A stretch of 27,080 nt of DNA from Caldilinea sp. CFX5 (GTDB lineage Bacteria > Chloroflexota > Anaerolineae > Caldilineales > Caldilineaceae): assembly GCA_021405325.1 (NCBI GenBank), contig QWII01000152.1, positions 1-27,080 on the forward strand, read 5' to 3'. Shown piece after piece: positions 1 to 8,757 of the stretch. Made by a program: the position numbers and the translations under genes. The notes under the pieces are model-generated. The model was given only the letters and a program-made list of their open reading frames with translations. It was not told where the DNA came from and did no database searches. Every line of letters starts with the position of its first letter. Position 1 is the first letter of the stretch.

Positions 1-25
1 GGACCGGCTAAGAGCTTACTAGTTA
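1..25. repeat. Truncated copy of a palindromic repeat at the window edge
   Basis: The first 25 bases match positions 5918-5942 at 24 of 25 positions. At 5905-5929 this sequence is the right half of an 11-bp hairpin with loop ACG, so the window probably begins inside a second copy. The left half is outside the window. Confidence 0.6.
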
Positions 26-165
26 CTGATTAGGCATGATCAATTTTGGATGATCAGGGGTAGGCTCTTGTCGATTGTACTGACTTCGTGTGTGCTTGTC
101 AATCTGCTTTGTGCTATTGGTCAGTGGTCATTTGTCATCAATTGCTGCCAAACAAATAACCAACG

Positions 166-190
166 ACAATGTTATAATTCTGAACATTGT
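166..190 (+). promoter_or_regulatory. Possible -10 element overlapped by an 8-bp inverted repeat
   Basis: TATAAT lies at 173-178. It sits inside a perfect inverted repeat, ACAATGTT at 166-173 and AACATTGT at 183-190, with a 9-base spacer. The arrangement would suit a repressor site over the promoter of the DUF937 gene starting at 279. No good -35 hexamer is visible at 16-18 bp, so the promoter call is tentative. The rest of 26-278 shows only two TGATCA palindromes (37-42 and 51-56). Confidence 0.3.
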
Positions 191-278
191 TAAAGTGGAC
201 TGGCCCTAATCAATATGATTTAATGGACGCAGCGTTTATTATTTGTCGTCATTCATTGCAGCATAGGAGGAAAGGACC

Positions 279-866
279 ATGAACGACTTGTTAGGTATGT
301 TGAGTCAGCAGGTAAGCGGGCCGGTGGTTGCTCAGATCAGCAAGCAACTTGGCACCGATGCCAAGACCACCCAGAGCGCCGTGAATGCCGCGCTACCGAT
401 GTTGTTAGGCGCCATCAGTCGCAACGCATCGTCGCCCCAAGGCGCGCAGGCGCTCGATAAGGCGCTCAACAAACATGACGGCAGCGTTTTGAATGATTTG
501 CTGGGTACTGTCACCAGCCAGGCTGGCACGGCCGATGGCGCCAAGATTTTGGGCCATGTCTTTGGGAACAAACAGAACAATGTCCAGCAAGGGTTAAGCC
601 AGTTGAGCGGCATCTCTGCCGACAACAGCGCCCAACTGCTGGCGATGCTGGCTCCGGTCGTCATGGGCGCACTGGGCCAGACCAAGCGCGACAACGGCTT
701 TGGCGCCGATGACATTGCCGCCTTGTTGGGTGGTCAACGCCAGCAATTCGACGGCCCGCTCGGCAGCCTGGTCGGTCTGCTGGACATGGATGGCGACGGC
801 AGCATCGTCGATGATGTCATGGGGATGGGGTCGAAATTGTTAGGCGGCCTCTTCGGCAAGAAATAA
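279..866 (+). CDS. DUF937 domain-containing protein
   Basis: A 195-residue protein of the DUF937 (YidB-like) family, whose function is not established. It is rich in Gly, Ala, Leu and Gln. The family character is seen in an N-terminal MNDLLGMLSQQ-type helix, repeated 'PMLLGAI' and 'PVVMGALG' helices, and a C-terminal glycine-rich 'GSLVGLLDMDGDGS' segment followed by 'LLGGLFGKK'. The DMDGDGSIVDD stretch near residue 168 resembles a calcium-binding loop, as is common in this family. There is no signal peptide or membrane segment, so it is probably cytoplasmic. The start is well supported by AGGAGG at 265-270, 8 bases before the ATG. The gene stands alone and converges on the RraA-like gene. A 25-bp hairpin follows its stop by 5 bases. 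Confidence 0.85.
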   Translation: MNDLLGMLSQQVSGPVVAQISKQLGTDAKTTQSAVNAALPMLLGAISRNASSPQGAQALDKALNKHDGSVLNDLLGTVTSQAGTADGAKILGHVFGNKQNNVQQGLSQLSGISADNSAQLLAMLAPVVMGALGQTKRDNGFGADDIAALLGGQRQQFDGPLGSLVGLLDMDGDGSIVDDVMGMGSKLLGGLFGKK

Positions 867-871
867 AAAAA

Positions 872-931
872 CGCTCTACGCGAGTCCGTGACTCGCACCC
901 GGCTGGGCGAGTCACGGACTCGCGTAGAGCG
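872..931 (-). terminator. Perfect 25-bp hairpin, terminator for the minus-strand operon
   Basis: The arms 872-896 and 907-931 are perfectly complementary over 25 bp with a 10-base loop. On the minus strand the hairpin is followed directly by a run of T (complement of the A-rich 865-871), giving a canonical Rho-independent terminator for the CHAT-gnd-rraA transcript. On the plus strand no T-run follows directly. Each arm also contains an internal palindrome, GAGTC-CGT-GACTC, which links it to the hairpins at 12794 and 5905. Confidence 0.75.
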
Positions 932-961
932 GTGTCCCAACTGTATTTTTGACTAAATCTC

Positions 962-1657
962 TTACATAATCCCAAAGGTGCGAAATGCCTCGGCGGCGCC
1001 CATGCCGGCTTCGATGGCTTTTTGGACTGTTTTTTCGCCACGCGCTTTTTCCAACGCTTTGACAATGATCTCTTCCTCCGCCTGGCGGGGGACAACACAG
1101 ACGCCGTCGATGTCGCCAAAGATGATGTCGCCGGGGTTGATGCGCACACCGTGCATCTCAATGGGACAGCGGAAGTCAATCACCTTGCCCCGCGGCCCTT
1201 GATCCTGGGCATAGGAGCCGTAAGTAAAGGCGGGGAAGTTCAGGGCGAGGATGCCTTTGGTGTCACGCAGGTAGCCATCCACCACCACGCCGGCGGCGCC
1301 TAGCTTTTGCGCCCGTGTACTCATCAACTCGCCCCAGAGAGCGTAGCGGGGTGAAGCGCCGGTGCAGATGTAGACTTCGTTGGGCTTCAGGTCATCCAGC
1401 GCCTCCAGCATCAGGCCGAAGGGTTTGCGCATGACATTGTCTTTGCTCAAGGTGGAGACGCCCTCGAAGACATCCGCCTCTAACACCGGCATGGCGCGAC
1501 CCAACACGATCATGTGGGGCGCCAGCGGCTGAATCTGGGGCGGCAGGAACTGGTGGAGAAAACCCACCTTGTCCATAATGTCGCCCACGACGGCGACAAA
1601 TAACTCCTCCCGGATCAATGCAAAAAGTTCTTCATCACTCTGCCAAAGCTTGCTCAT
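962..1657 (-). CDS. RraA-like / 4-hydroxy-4-methyl-2-oxoglutarate aldolase family protein
   Basis: A 231-residue protein of the RraA/HMG-aldolase family. Members are either divalent-metal aldolases acting on 4-hydroxy-4-methyl-2-oxoglutarate or oxaloacetate, or RraA-type regulators of RNase E. Older annotation often calls them demethylmenaquinone methyltransferases in error. The family signature is present: G109-E110 followed by R115, then the 'VVVDGYLRD' motif with D127, R131 and D132, the residues that bind substrate and metal in the aldolases. This keeps catalysis plausible. It is the last gene of a minus-strand cluster, 44 bases downstream of gnd, and ends at the terminator 872-931. A GGGAG sequence lies about 11 bases before the ATG. 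The true substrate cannot be told from the sequence. Confidence 0.85.
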   Translation of the reverse strand: MSKLWQSDEELFALIREELFVAVVGDIMDKVGFLHQFLPPQIQPLAPHMIVLGRAMPVLEADVFEGVSTLSKDNVMRKPFGLMLEALDDLKPNEVYICTGASPRYALWGELMSTRAQKLGAAGVVVDGYLRDTKGILALNFPAFTYGSYAQDQGPRGKVIDFRCPIEMHGVRINPGDIIFGDIDGVCVVPRQAEEEIIVKALEKARGEKTVQKAIEAGMGAAEAFRTFGIM

Positions 1658-1701
1658 TGTTGTTCTACTCCCACTCTGTTATTTGGGTTATTTGGCTCAG
1701 G

Positions 1702-3114
<1,413 letters not shown>

Positions 3115-3158
3115 GGTTTGCTCCTTTGTCAATCCAGGAACGGTGTTTCACTTGTCGA

Positions 3159-4343
3159 TCAGCGCCGACGACCAAAGGCCGGCCAGAGACGACGACCGCG
3201 GGGTGTTTGCCCGTTGTCTGGCGCCGCCTTAGCCCGATCGACCGGCAGCGGTTCAAAGAGCCGGCCGTCGGGGCTGCGCATAAAGAGGGCCGGCAAGCCC
3301 CAGGCGCCGTTGGGTTGTTCGCTAAAGAGCGCCCGCCGTGTCTCACTCATCGCCAGATCGACGGGGGTATTGTTGGCAATGAGGCTGTAAAATTTCTGGG
3401 CAAAGGTCGCTGTGGTCGCCGTCTCTAATTTGGACTGGGTGGCAACGACCGCCGGTGCGCCGCGCCGGATCAGATTGCTGGCAATGGTCAGAAAGGGATT
3501 GGCTGTCGGTGTGCGCACTTCGTCGCTGGTCGCCAATGTGACCAAGCGCAGGGGAAAATGGTCGCGCAGCAGCGCACCGAAATGTTCGCCATTGACCGGC
3601 CGCCCCCGTCCCATCTCATCTTCAAAGATCAGCGAACTTTCACCCGTCAAAGGGTTGCTGACACCATGACCAATAAAGTGGAGCAGGTGATACTCCTTCT
3701 CGCGCAGCCGCCGTTGGAGATCGAACAGGGTTGGCTTGGCGAGCCGTTCCAGCACCAGCTTCTCTTCCAGCGCCAGGTAGTCCAGTTGATCTAGTATGGT
3801 AAACCAGGCCTGGTCGCGATCAAAGACCGGGTAGCCGCCTGGACTGGAGACGACAACCAGAAGGCGCAAAGGCGGCTCGACCTTGAGCGGCAGAATCTGA
3901 TGCATTAAATTCGTATAGCGAAAGAAGGGGGATTGGAGCGACAGCGCCATGAACTCTTTGCGCACCGGATCAAAGAGATATTCCCACGGCAGCATGGTCA
4001 GCGCCGGCGTATGCTGATTGATCTCCAGCCGCACCCGTAAGCGGGCGCGCTCTTGATAGGCGAAGCGGTAGCTGCTCTGGATGATACTATATAAGGGGCC
4101 GGGGAAGAGCGCGCGAAAAAGGCGCTCGCCCCATCCTTGCAAGGTGGCATTCTGCGCTTCCTCGCCGGCGGCAGCGGCTTCACCGCTGGTCACCAGGCGA
4201 TGCAGCCGTTCCAATTCGTTGGGATTGAAGGGGGGCTGAAACGCCGCCACCGCTTCGCCGGTCGGCGCGTTTCTGATGCGCACAAAATAGCCATCTTCGT
4301 TCTGGTCAATGACAACATCGACCGCTAAGTAATTGATCTCCAT
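3159..4343 (-). CDS. CHAT-domain protein lacking the usual catalytic cysteine
   Basis: A 394-residue protein. Residues 1-155 form an unassigned N-terminal region also seen in other CHAT proteins ('LPWEYLFDP' near 118-126). Residues from about 158 form a CHAT (caspase-HetF-associated TPR) domain, a clan CD protease-like fold. The catalytic histidine is present in 'HLLHFIGHG' (H226). The usual 'LNAC' cysteine motif is replaced by 'LVTLATSDEV', with S273 at the cysteine position. The following 'NPFLTIASNLIRRGAPAVVATQ' is typical of CHAT domains, so the alignment is firm. The C-terminal tail (365-394) is basic and low-complexity. There is no signal peptide. It heads the minus-strand cluster with gnd and rraA. 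The loss of Cys suggests a pseudo-protease or binding role; a serine nucleophile is only a guess. Confidence 0.85.
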   Translation of the reverse strand: MEINYLAVDVVIDQNEDGYFVRIRNAPTGEAVAAFQPPFNPNELERLHRLVTSGEAAAAGEEAQNATLQGWGERLFRALFPGPLYSIIQSSYRFAYQERARLRVRLEINQHTPALTMLPWEYLFDPVRKEFMALSLQSPFFRYTNLMHQILPLKVEPPLRLLVVVSSPGGYPVFDRDQAWFTILDQLDYLALEEKLVLERLAKPTLFDLQRRLREKEYHLLHFIGHGVSNPLTGESSLIFEDEMGRGRPVNGEHFGALLRDHFPLRLVTLATSDEVRTPTANPFLTIASNLIRRGAPAVVATQSKLETATTATFAQKFYSLIANNTPVDLAMSETRRALFSEQPNGAWGLPALFMRSPDGRLFEPLPVDRAKAAPDNGQTPRGRRLWPAFGRRR

Positions 4344-4445
4344 ATATTCATTCTATCATCTCTGCTTCATCTTATACTAACCTCATAAGTGTACAGTCAA
4401 AAAGAATGAGGATAAGTAAGCCTTTCAGCAGATTTACTGATTTTT

Positions 4446-4520
4446 CGTAGTCCAGAGTCGCGCAGTCCAGAGTCATGTAGTCCAGAGTCGCGTAGTCCAG
4501 AGTCGTGTAGTCCAGAGTCG
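4446..4520. repeat. Five tandem 15-bp repeats
   Basis: Five head-to-tail copies of a 15-base unit, consensus CGTAGTCCAGAGTCG, at 4446, 4461, 4476, 4491 and 4506. The variation is limited to the first three bases and the last base. A degenerate relative (GCGTAGTCC) occurs near 22694. The unit is a multiple of three and on the minus strand would read as a repeated TLDY-plus-one pentapeptide, but no credible start or ribosome site supports translation. Confidence 0.9.
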
Positions 4521-4591
4521 GTCTGTTGCTGGTGCGGCTATGAGCGGGTGGGCGTGGGTGCAAGAATAGAGCTTACAACGGCTGCCGGTGG

Positions 4592-4621
4592 TTAGTTGCT
4601 TTGGCCGCTTCCGTGTATAAT
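4592..4621 (+). promoter_or_regulatory. Candidate promoter for the epimerase gene
   Basis: TATAAT at 4616-4621 with a weak -35 (TTAGTT, 4592-4597) at 18 bp spacing. Transcripts would start near 4628 and carry a leader of about 145 bases containing the hairpin 4690-4748. Confidence 0.35.
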
Positions 4622-4689
4622 GGTTGCTGTGAGGACATTAATGAAAACTTACAATTTGTCTGATGTCCAATTGAACAGAGATGACCGCA

Positions 4690-4748
4690 GGTAGGGGAAG
4701 AACGCTTGTGGCGGGCGCCGCACTCGCCACGAGCGTTCTTCCCCTACC
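4690..4748. repeat. 24-bp inverted repeat in the epimerase leader
   Basis: Arms 4690-4713 and 4725-4748 pair over 24 bp with one G-T mismatch and an 11-base loop. It ends 23 bases before the ATG at 4772 and has no T-run after it. It is therefore more like a leader structure or mobile palindrome than a simple terminator. Confidence 0.8.
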
Positions 4749-4771
4749 CAGAAAAGGGTAGAGGCAAAGCA

Positions 4772-5749
4772 ATGAATGTATTAATTACGGGTGGGGCCGG
4801 CTTTATCGGCAGTCATCTGACCAAACGGCTGTTGGCGCGGGGGGATCGCGTCGCCATTCTGGACAATCTAGCGACCGGCAATTTTGATAATATTGCGCCC
4901 TTTGTCGGCCAGGCGGGCTTTTCGTTTGCGATTGATGACCTGAGCAATGCCCTAGTGGTGGATCGATTAGCCAGCCAGGCCGATGCCATTGTGCATCTGG
5001 CGGCGGCAGTGGGGGTGCAACTGGTAGTGGAGCGGCCAACAGAGACGATTGAAACGAACGTCCTGGGCACCCATGCCGTCCTGGCCGCTGCCCGCCGCTA
5101 CCGTTGCCGCACCCTGATCGCCAGCACCAGCGAAGTCTACGGCAAAGGGGTGCGCATTCCCTTTAGCGAGGACGACGATCTGTTGCTGGGGCCATCCAGT
5201 CGTAGCCGCTGGTCTTATGCCGCCAGCAAATTATTAGATGAGTTTTTGGGCATTGCCGCCTATCGCGAACATGGCCTGCCGGTCACCATTATGCGCTTTT
5301 TCAACACCGTCGGCCCTGGCCAAACCGGGCGCTATGGCATGGTGGTGCCGCGGCTGGTGCGACAGGCGCTCCGTCACGAAGCGATTACCGTTTACGGCGA
5401 CGGCGAACAGAGTCGCTGCTTTTGCCATGTGGCTGATACGGTGCGCGCCCTGATCGCGCTGTTGGATAGTCCGCAACAAACATCGGGGGAAGTATACAAC
5501 ATCGGCAGCAGCCAGGAAGTGACGATCAATCAACTGGCCGAAGCGGTAATCGAGCGGACAGACACAACCAGCACAATCACCTATGTTCCGTATAGCGATG
5601 CGTATGCCCCTGGCTTTGAAGATATGCGCCGCCGTGTGCCGGATACCACCAAATTGCGCAATGCCGTCGGCTGGGCGCCGCAACATACGCTGGAACAGAT
5701 CCTGGATGATGTCATTACTTTTGAACGTACCCGTCTGACGGAGAAGTAG
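4772..5749 (+). CDS. NAD-dependent NDP-sugar epimerase/dehydratase
   Basis: A 325-residue extended short-chain dehydrogenase acting on nucleotide sugars in the cytoplasm. It has the N-terminal Rossmann motif GGAGFIG (residues 7-13), D31-N32 after the second strand (NAD preference), a 'STSEVYG' segment with the catalytic Ser/Thr at 118-120, and the YxxxK pair Y149/K153 in 'WSYAASK'. The later 'MRFFNTVGPGQ' and 'RCFCHVADTVRA' are typical of UDP-glucose 4-epimerase and UDP-glucuronate decarboxylase relatives. The family cannot be resolved further by eye. A UDP-glucose dehydrogenase at 21281 could supply UDP-glucuronate, so a role in UDP-sugar interconversion is plausible. I start at 4772 because the Rossmann strand begins there; an upstream in-frame ATG at 4706 lies inside the hairpin. 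The ribosome site (GTAGAGG) is modest. Confidence 0.88.
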   Translation: MNVLITGGAGFIGSHLTKRLLARGDRVAILDNLATGNFDNIAPFVGQAGFSFAIDDLSNALVVDRLASQADAIVHLAAAVGVQLVVERPTETIETNVLGTHAVLAAARRYRCRTLIASTSEVYGKGVRIPFSEDDDLLLGPSSRSRWSYAASKLLDEFLGIAAYREHGLPVTIMRFFNTVGPGQTGRYGMVVPRLVRQALRHEAITVYGDGEQSRCFCHVADTVRALIALLDSPQQTSGEVYNIGSSQEVTINQLAEAVIERTDTTSTITYVPYSDAYAPGFEDMRRRVPDTTKLRNAVGWAPQHTLEQILDDVITFERTRLTEK

Positions 5750-5772
5750 CGGCGCTGATTCCGCACCCGCTC

Positions 5773-5908
5773 TTAGGCCGTTCCAAGAAAATGATTCCCT
5801 AAACGGGCACGAGGTTGCGTGGATGAAGATTTCTGCGTGCAGGAGGAATTGGCGCCACGCAACCGCATGCCCCTACGATTTGGGGCTTTATTGCTTGGAA
5901 CAGCCTTA
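5773..5908. repeat. 136-bp imperfect palindromic element
   Basis: Outer ends pair (5773-5787 with 5894-5908, 13 of 15), and an inner pair (5804-5822 with 5855-5873, 16 of 19) is nested within. It has no coding potential. It fills most of the gap between the epimerase and the M16 peptidase gene and overlaps the small hairpin at 5905. Confidence 0.65.
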
Positions 5909-5929
5909 GCCGGTCACGGACCGGCTAAG
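5905..5929. repeat. Short hairpin with ACG loop, GTC-ACG-GAC family
   Basis: A perfect 11-bp stem (5905-5915 with 5919-5929) around loop ACG. The core CCGGTC-ACG-GACCGG belongs with the cores of the hairpins at 872 and 12794. The sequence 5918-5942 is repeated at the start of the window. Confidence 0.75.
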
Positions 5930-6012
5930 AGCTTAGTAGTTATCGCGCCTGTATCATTTTCATCGTTATGGACGCCACCCATAACCATCTAGAACTCAAG
6001 GAGACGACGCCT

Positions 6013-8616
6013 ATGAAACGACGCTTATCACTGCTGCTGCTCTTCCCATTGCTGCTCAACCTGCTCTTGACAACGACGCCGGTGCCGGCGGAAGCAGTGG
6101 CCGCGCCGCCGACCCAGTTGACGGCTGATGATGTACGAGCAGTTACGTTGGATAATGGCTTGCAGATCTTGTTGGTGGAACGCCCCAACATGCCGGTCGC
6201 CATTGTTGATATTTGGGTGGGAGTTGGTTCGGTCAATGAAGATCCCAGCTTGAATGGGATTGCCCACTTTTTTGAACACATGATTTTCAAAGGGTCTGAA
6301 GCGCGCCTTGGCACAGTTGATCAAGAAGTGGATAGCCTCGGCGGGCAGACCAACGCCGCCACCTCGTTTGACTGGACCCACTACTACATCAATGTCCCCA
6401 GCGAACATATTGACCAGGCGATTGATATTCTGACTGACAGTCTGGTCAACGGCGCCTTCCCGGCGGATGAGTTGGAACGGGAACGGGAAGTGGTGCTGCG
6501 CGAGGGCGACCAGCGCGATGACAACCCCAACTCCTTCCTGGCCCGCCAATTCTATCAGGCGTTTTATGGCGATTCGCTCTACGGCCTGTCGATTCTCGGC
6601 ACGCCCGAATCGTTGGCGAACATCACGCGTGAAGCCTTTCTCGAATTTCTCGCCACCTACTATGTCCCCAACAATATGACCGTTGTGGTGGCAGGAGACA
6701 TTGACAGTGACGCCACTCTTGCCATGTTGGAAGAGAAGTTGGGCGCTTTGGAACCCAAAGCTTTGCCGGCATTTGAACCCAAACTCCCTACGGCCCGTAC
6801 TGAGCCGGAAGTGATCGAGATTGAACGGGATGTGAACCTGGGCTATCTGATCTATGGTTGGCCGGCCCCCTCGATCCAGGAACGTGACGATGTGGTGGCG
6901 ATGGATGTATTGCTACAGGTCTTATCCGGTGGACGCGGCTCCCGCTTCTATCAGAACATTGTCAAGGATCTGGGCATTGTCAACAGCGCGGACGCCGGTT
7001 ATTTTACCACCAATTATCCTGGCGTCTTCACGCTGTCGGCGGAATTCCCGTATGAAAATCGCGCCCTGGTCGAAGAAGCGCTCTTCACCGAACTGCAACG
7101 CATTCTCGATGGCGACTTGAGTGAGGCGGAACTGGCTCGCGCCAAGACAATCTTGATCGCCGCCGCCCAATTTGGGCATGAAACCAACGCCGGGTTGGCG
7201 CAGTCGCTCGGCTTTTATGCCGTGGTGGGTGATGATTACACCTTTGCCATCGACTATGAAGCGCGCGTCCGCGCCGTCACCATTGAAGATGTGCTGGCGG
7301 TCGCCCGCAAGTATATCGACCCGGCCGCCTATTTACAGATGGTGCTGATCCCCCAAGGCCAGGCTGAGAGTGCCAATCCCGCAATGGAAGATCTAATTGT
7401 GTTGGATAACGGTCTGCGCCTGATCCTGCGCGAAGATCCCAGCACCGAAAGCGTGGCCGTACAAGCCTTTGTCGGCACCGGTACGGCGGTTGAAAGCGCC
7501 GAACAGGCCGGCATCTCCCAGTTGACCCAACGCCTCCTGCTCCGTGGCACAGAGGCGATGAGCGAAGAAGAACTCTTTGAAGCCATCGAAAACCTGGGCG
7601 CCAGTCTGAGCCAAAGTCAGTTGACCGATATGGGTACGTTGTCACTCGTCGCCACCAAAGAGACCTGGCAGGACGCACTGCCGCTCTATCTCGACACGCT
7701 GCTCACCCCTGCCTTCTCACAAGCCGAGTTCCAGAGCGTTCAAGAAGAGATGTTGCGCGCGCTTCAGGGTCGCGCCGATGATAACTTTAGCATTATCTAC
7801 GATAACCTACAGAAGACGCTCTACGGCGACGGCGGCTATGGCAACCCCGACCTGGGTACGGTCGAGTCGATCAGCAAGCTGACGCTGGATGATGTCAAGG
7901 CATTTTATGCCAAATACTATGTGCCGAACAACATGGTGATCAGCGCCGCCGGGAACTTCAACGCCGCCTTGTTGCGCAAAAAGCTGGAAGCGCGCCTGAG
8001 TACGCTCGCCCCAGGGGAAGAGAACCTGCGCCCGACACCAACGTTACAACCCCTGACCGAGAATGGCACTGTCGCCTCCGACAAAGAATCCAACCTGACC
8101 TGGTTCATGCTCGGCTTCCCAGCCCCCGCCGTTGCTGACCCTGACTACCCGGCCATGAAAGTGCTCAACAGTGTGTTGGGGGGCGGCATGAGCAGTCGTC
8201 TCTTCACCACCCTACGTGAGGAGCAAGGGCTGGCCTACAGCACCAGTTCGTTCTACCCCTCCCGCGCCGGTGACAGCCATCTGGTCACCTACGTCATTGC
8301 CCTGCCGGAAAATGCCGAAAAAGCCAAAGAAGGAATGCTGGCAATCCTGGAAGACATTAAGGCCAACGGCGTCAGCGACGAAGAACTGGCTCGCGCCATC
8401 AACAAGGAGATCGGCAGCTTCATCCTGCGCCGCGAAACGGCCCAACGCCGTTCCTATGACATCGGCTGGTACGAGATGCTCGGCGCCGGCATCGCTCTGG
8501 ATGCCACCTACCCCGATAAACTACGCGCCGTCACCTCTGCGGATGTCCAACGAGTGGCAACCACTTACTTAACCAACTATGTCCTCTCCTCCGTCGGCCC
8601 CGGCGTGGAGGAGTAA
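6013..8616 (+). CDS. Secreted M16 zinc metallopeptidase, two-domain single chain
   Basis: An 867-residue exported insulinase/processing-peptidase-family enzyme that degrades peptides in a closed chamber outside the cytoplasm. Residues 1-28 form a signal peptide (MKRR, long leucine run, 'VPAEA'). The first M16 half (about 35-450) has the inverted zinc motif HFFEH (H85, E88, H89) and the downstream ligand region 'EREVVLRE' with E164 at the usual distance. The second half (about 465-867) repeats the fold ('VLDNGLRLILRED') but has no HxxEH, matching the inactive partner domain. So the active and inactive subunits of the heterodimeric types are joined in one chain. The ATG at 6013 is chosen because it gives the signal peptide and has AAGGAG at 5998-6003. 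An upstream in-frame ATG at 5968 would bury the signal. An S41 peptidase gene follows after 141 bases. Confidence 0.93.
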   Translation: MKRRLSLLLLFPLLLNLLLTTTPVPAEAVAAPPTQLTADDVRAVTLDNGLQILLVERPNMPVAIVDIWVGVGSVNEDPSLNGIAHFFEHMIFKGSEARLGTVDQEVDSLGGQTNAATSFDWTHYYINVPSEHIDQAIDILTDSLVNGAFPADELEREREVVLREGDQRDDNPNSFLARQFYQAFYGDSLYGLSILGTPESLANITREAFLEFLATYYVPNNMTVVVAGDIDSDATLAMLEEKLGALEPKALPAFEPKLPTARTEPEVIEIERDVNLGYLIYGWPAPSIQERDDVVAMDVLLQVLSGGRGSRFYQNIVKDLGIVNSADAGYFTTNYPGVFTLSAEFPYENRALVEEALFTELQRILDGDLSEAELARAKTILIAAAQFGHETNAGLAQSLGFYAVVGDDYTFAIDYEARVRAVTIEDVLAVARKYIDPAAYLQMVLIPQGQAESANPAMEDLIVLDNGLRLILREDPSTESVAVQAFVGTGTAVESAEQAGISQLTQRLLLRGTEAMSEEELFEAIENLGASLSQSQLTDMGTLSLVATKETWQDALPLYLDTLLTPAFSQAEFQSVQEEMLRALQGRADDNFSIIYDNLQKTLYGDGGYGNPDLGTVESISKLTLDDVKAFYAKYYVPNNMVISAAGNFNAALLRKKLEARLSTLAPGEENLRPTPTLQPLTENGTVASDKESNLTWFMLGFPAPAVADPDYPAMKVLNSVLGGGMSSRLFTTLREEQGLAYSTSSFYPSRAGDSHLVTYVIALPENAEKAKEGMLAILEDIKANGVSDEELARAINKEIGSFILRRETAQRRSYDIGWYEMLGAGIALDATYPDKLRAVTSADVQRVATTYLTNYVLSSVGPGVEE

Positions 8617-8623
8617 CACAACA

Positions 8624-8713
8624 ACAACAACAGATTCAAGATAGGAACGGATTTGTCTCGCTGTTCCTTGAAACGGTAGAGCAAATCCGTTCCTATCTTG
8701 AATCTGTTGTTGT
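8624..8713. repeat. 32-bp inverted repeat after the M16 gene
   Basis: Arms 8624-8655 and 8682-8713 are perfectly complementary over 32 bp with a 26-base loop. The outer end runs into an ACA triplet repeat, and the left arm carries one more triplet than the right. It begins 7 bases after the M16 stop and may end that transcript, though the T-run is broken by G. Confidence 0.85.
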
Positions 8714-8757
8714 GTTTGTACTGTCGCTGTTTTACTGAACCTACAAGAGGTTGAAAT

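Larger units (their letters stand above)
4344..4771. other. Divergent intergenic region between CHAT gene and epimerase
   Basis: A 428-bp gap between divergently transcribed genes. It holds a 15-bp tandem repeat (4446-4520), a candidate plus-strand promoter (4592-4621) and a long leader hairpin (4690-4748). I see no convincing gene. The minus-strand frame through the tandem repeat has only a TTG start without a ribosome site. Confidence 0.6.

Noticed and set aside
4446..4520. CRISPR array
   Set aside because: Units are contiguous 15-mers with no spacers, and there are no cas genes.
4372..4563. Minus-strand frame encoding TLDY-type pentapeptide repeats
   Set aside because: The start is a TTG without a ribosome site, and the peptide pattern follows from the 15-bp DNA repeat. 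Kept only as a repeat observation.
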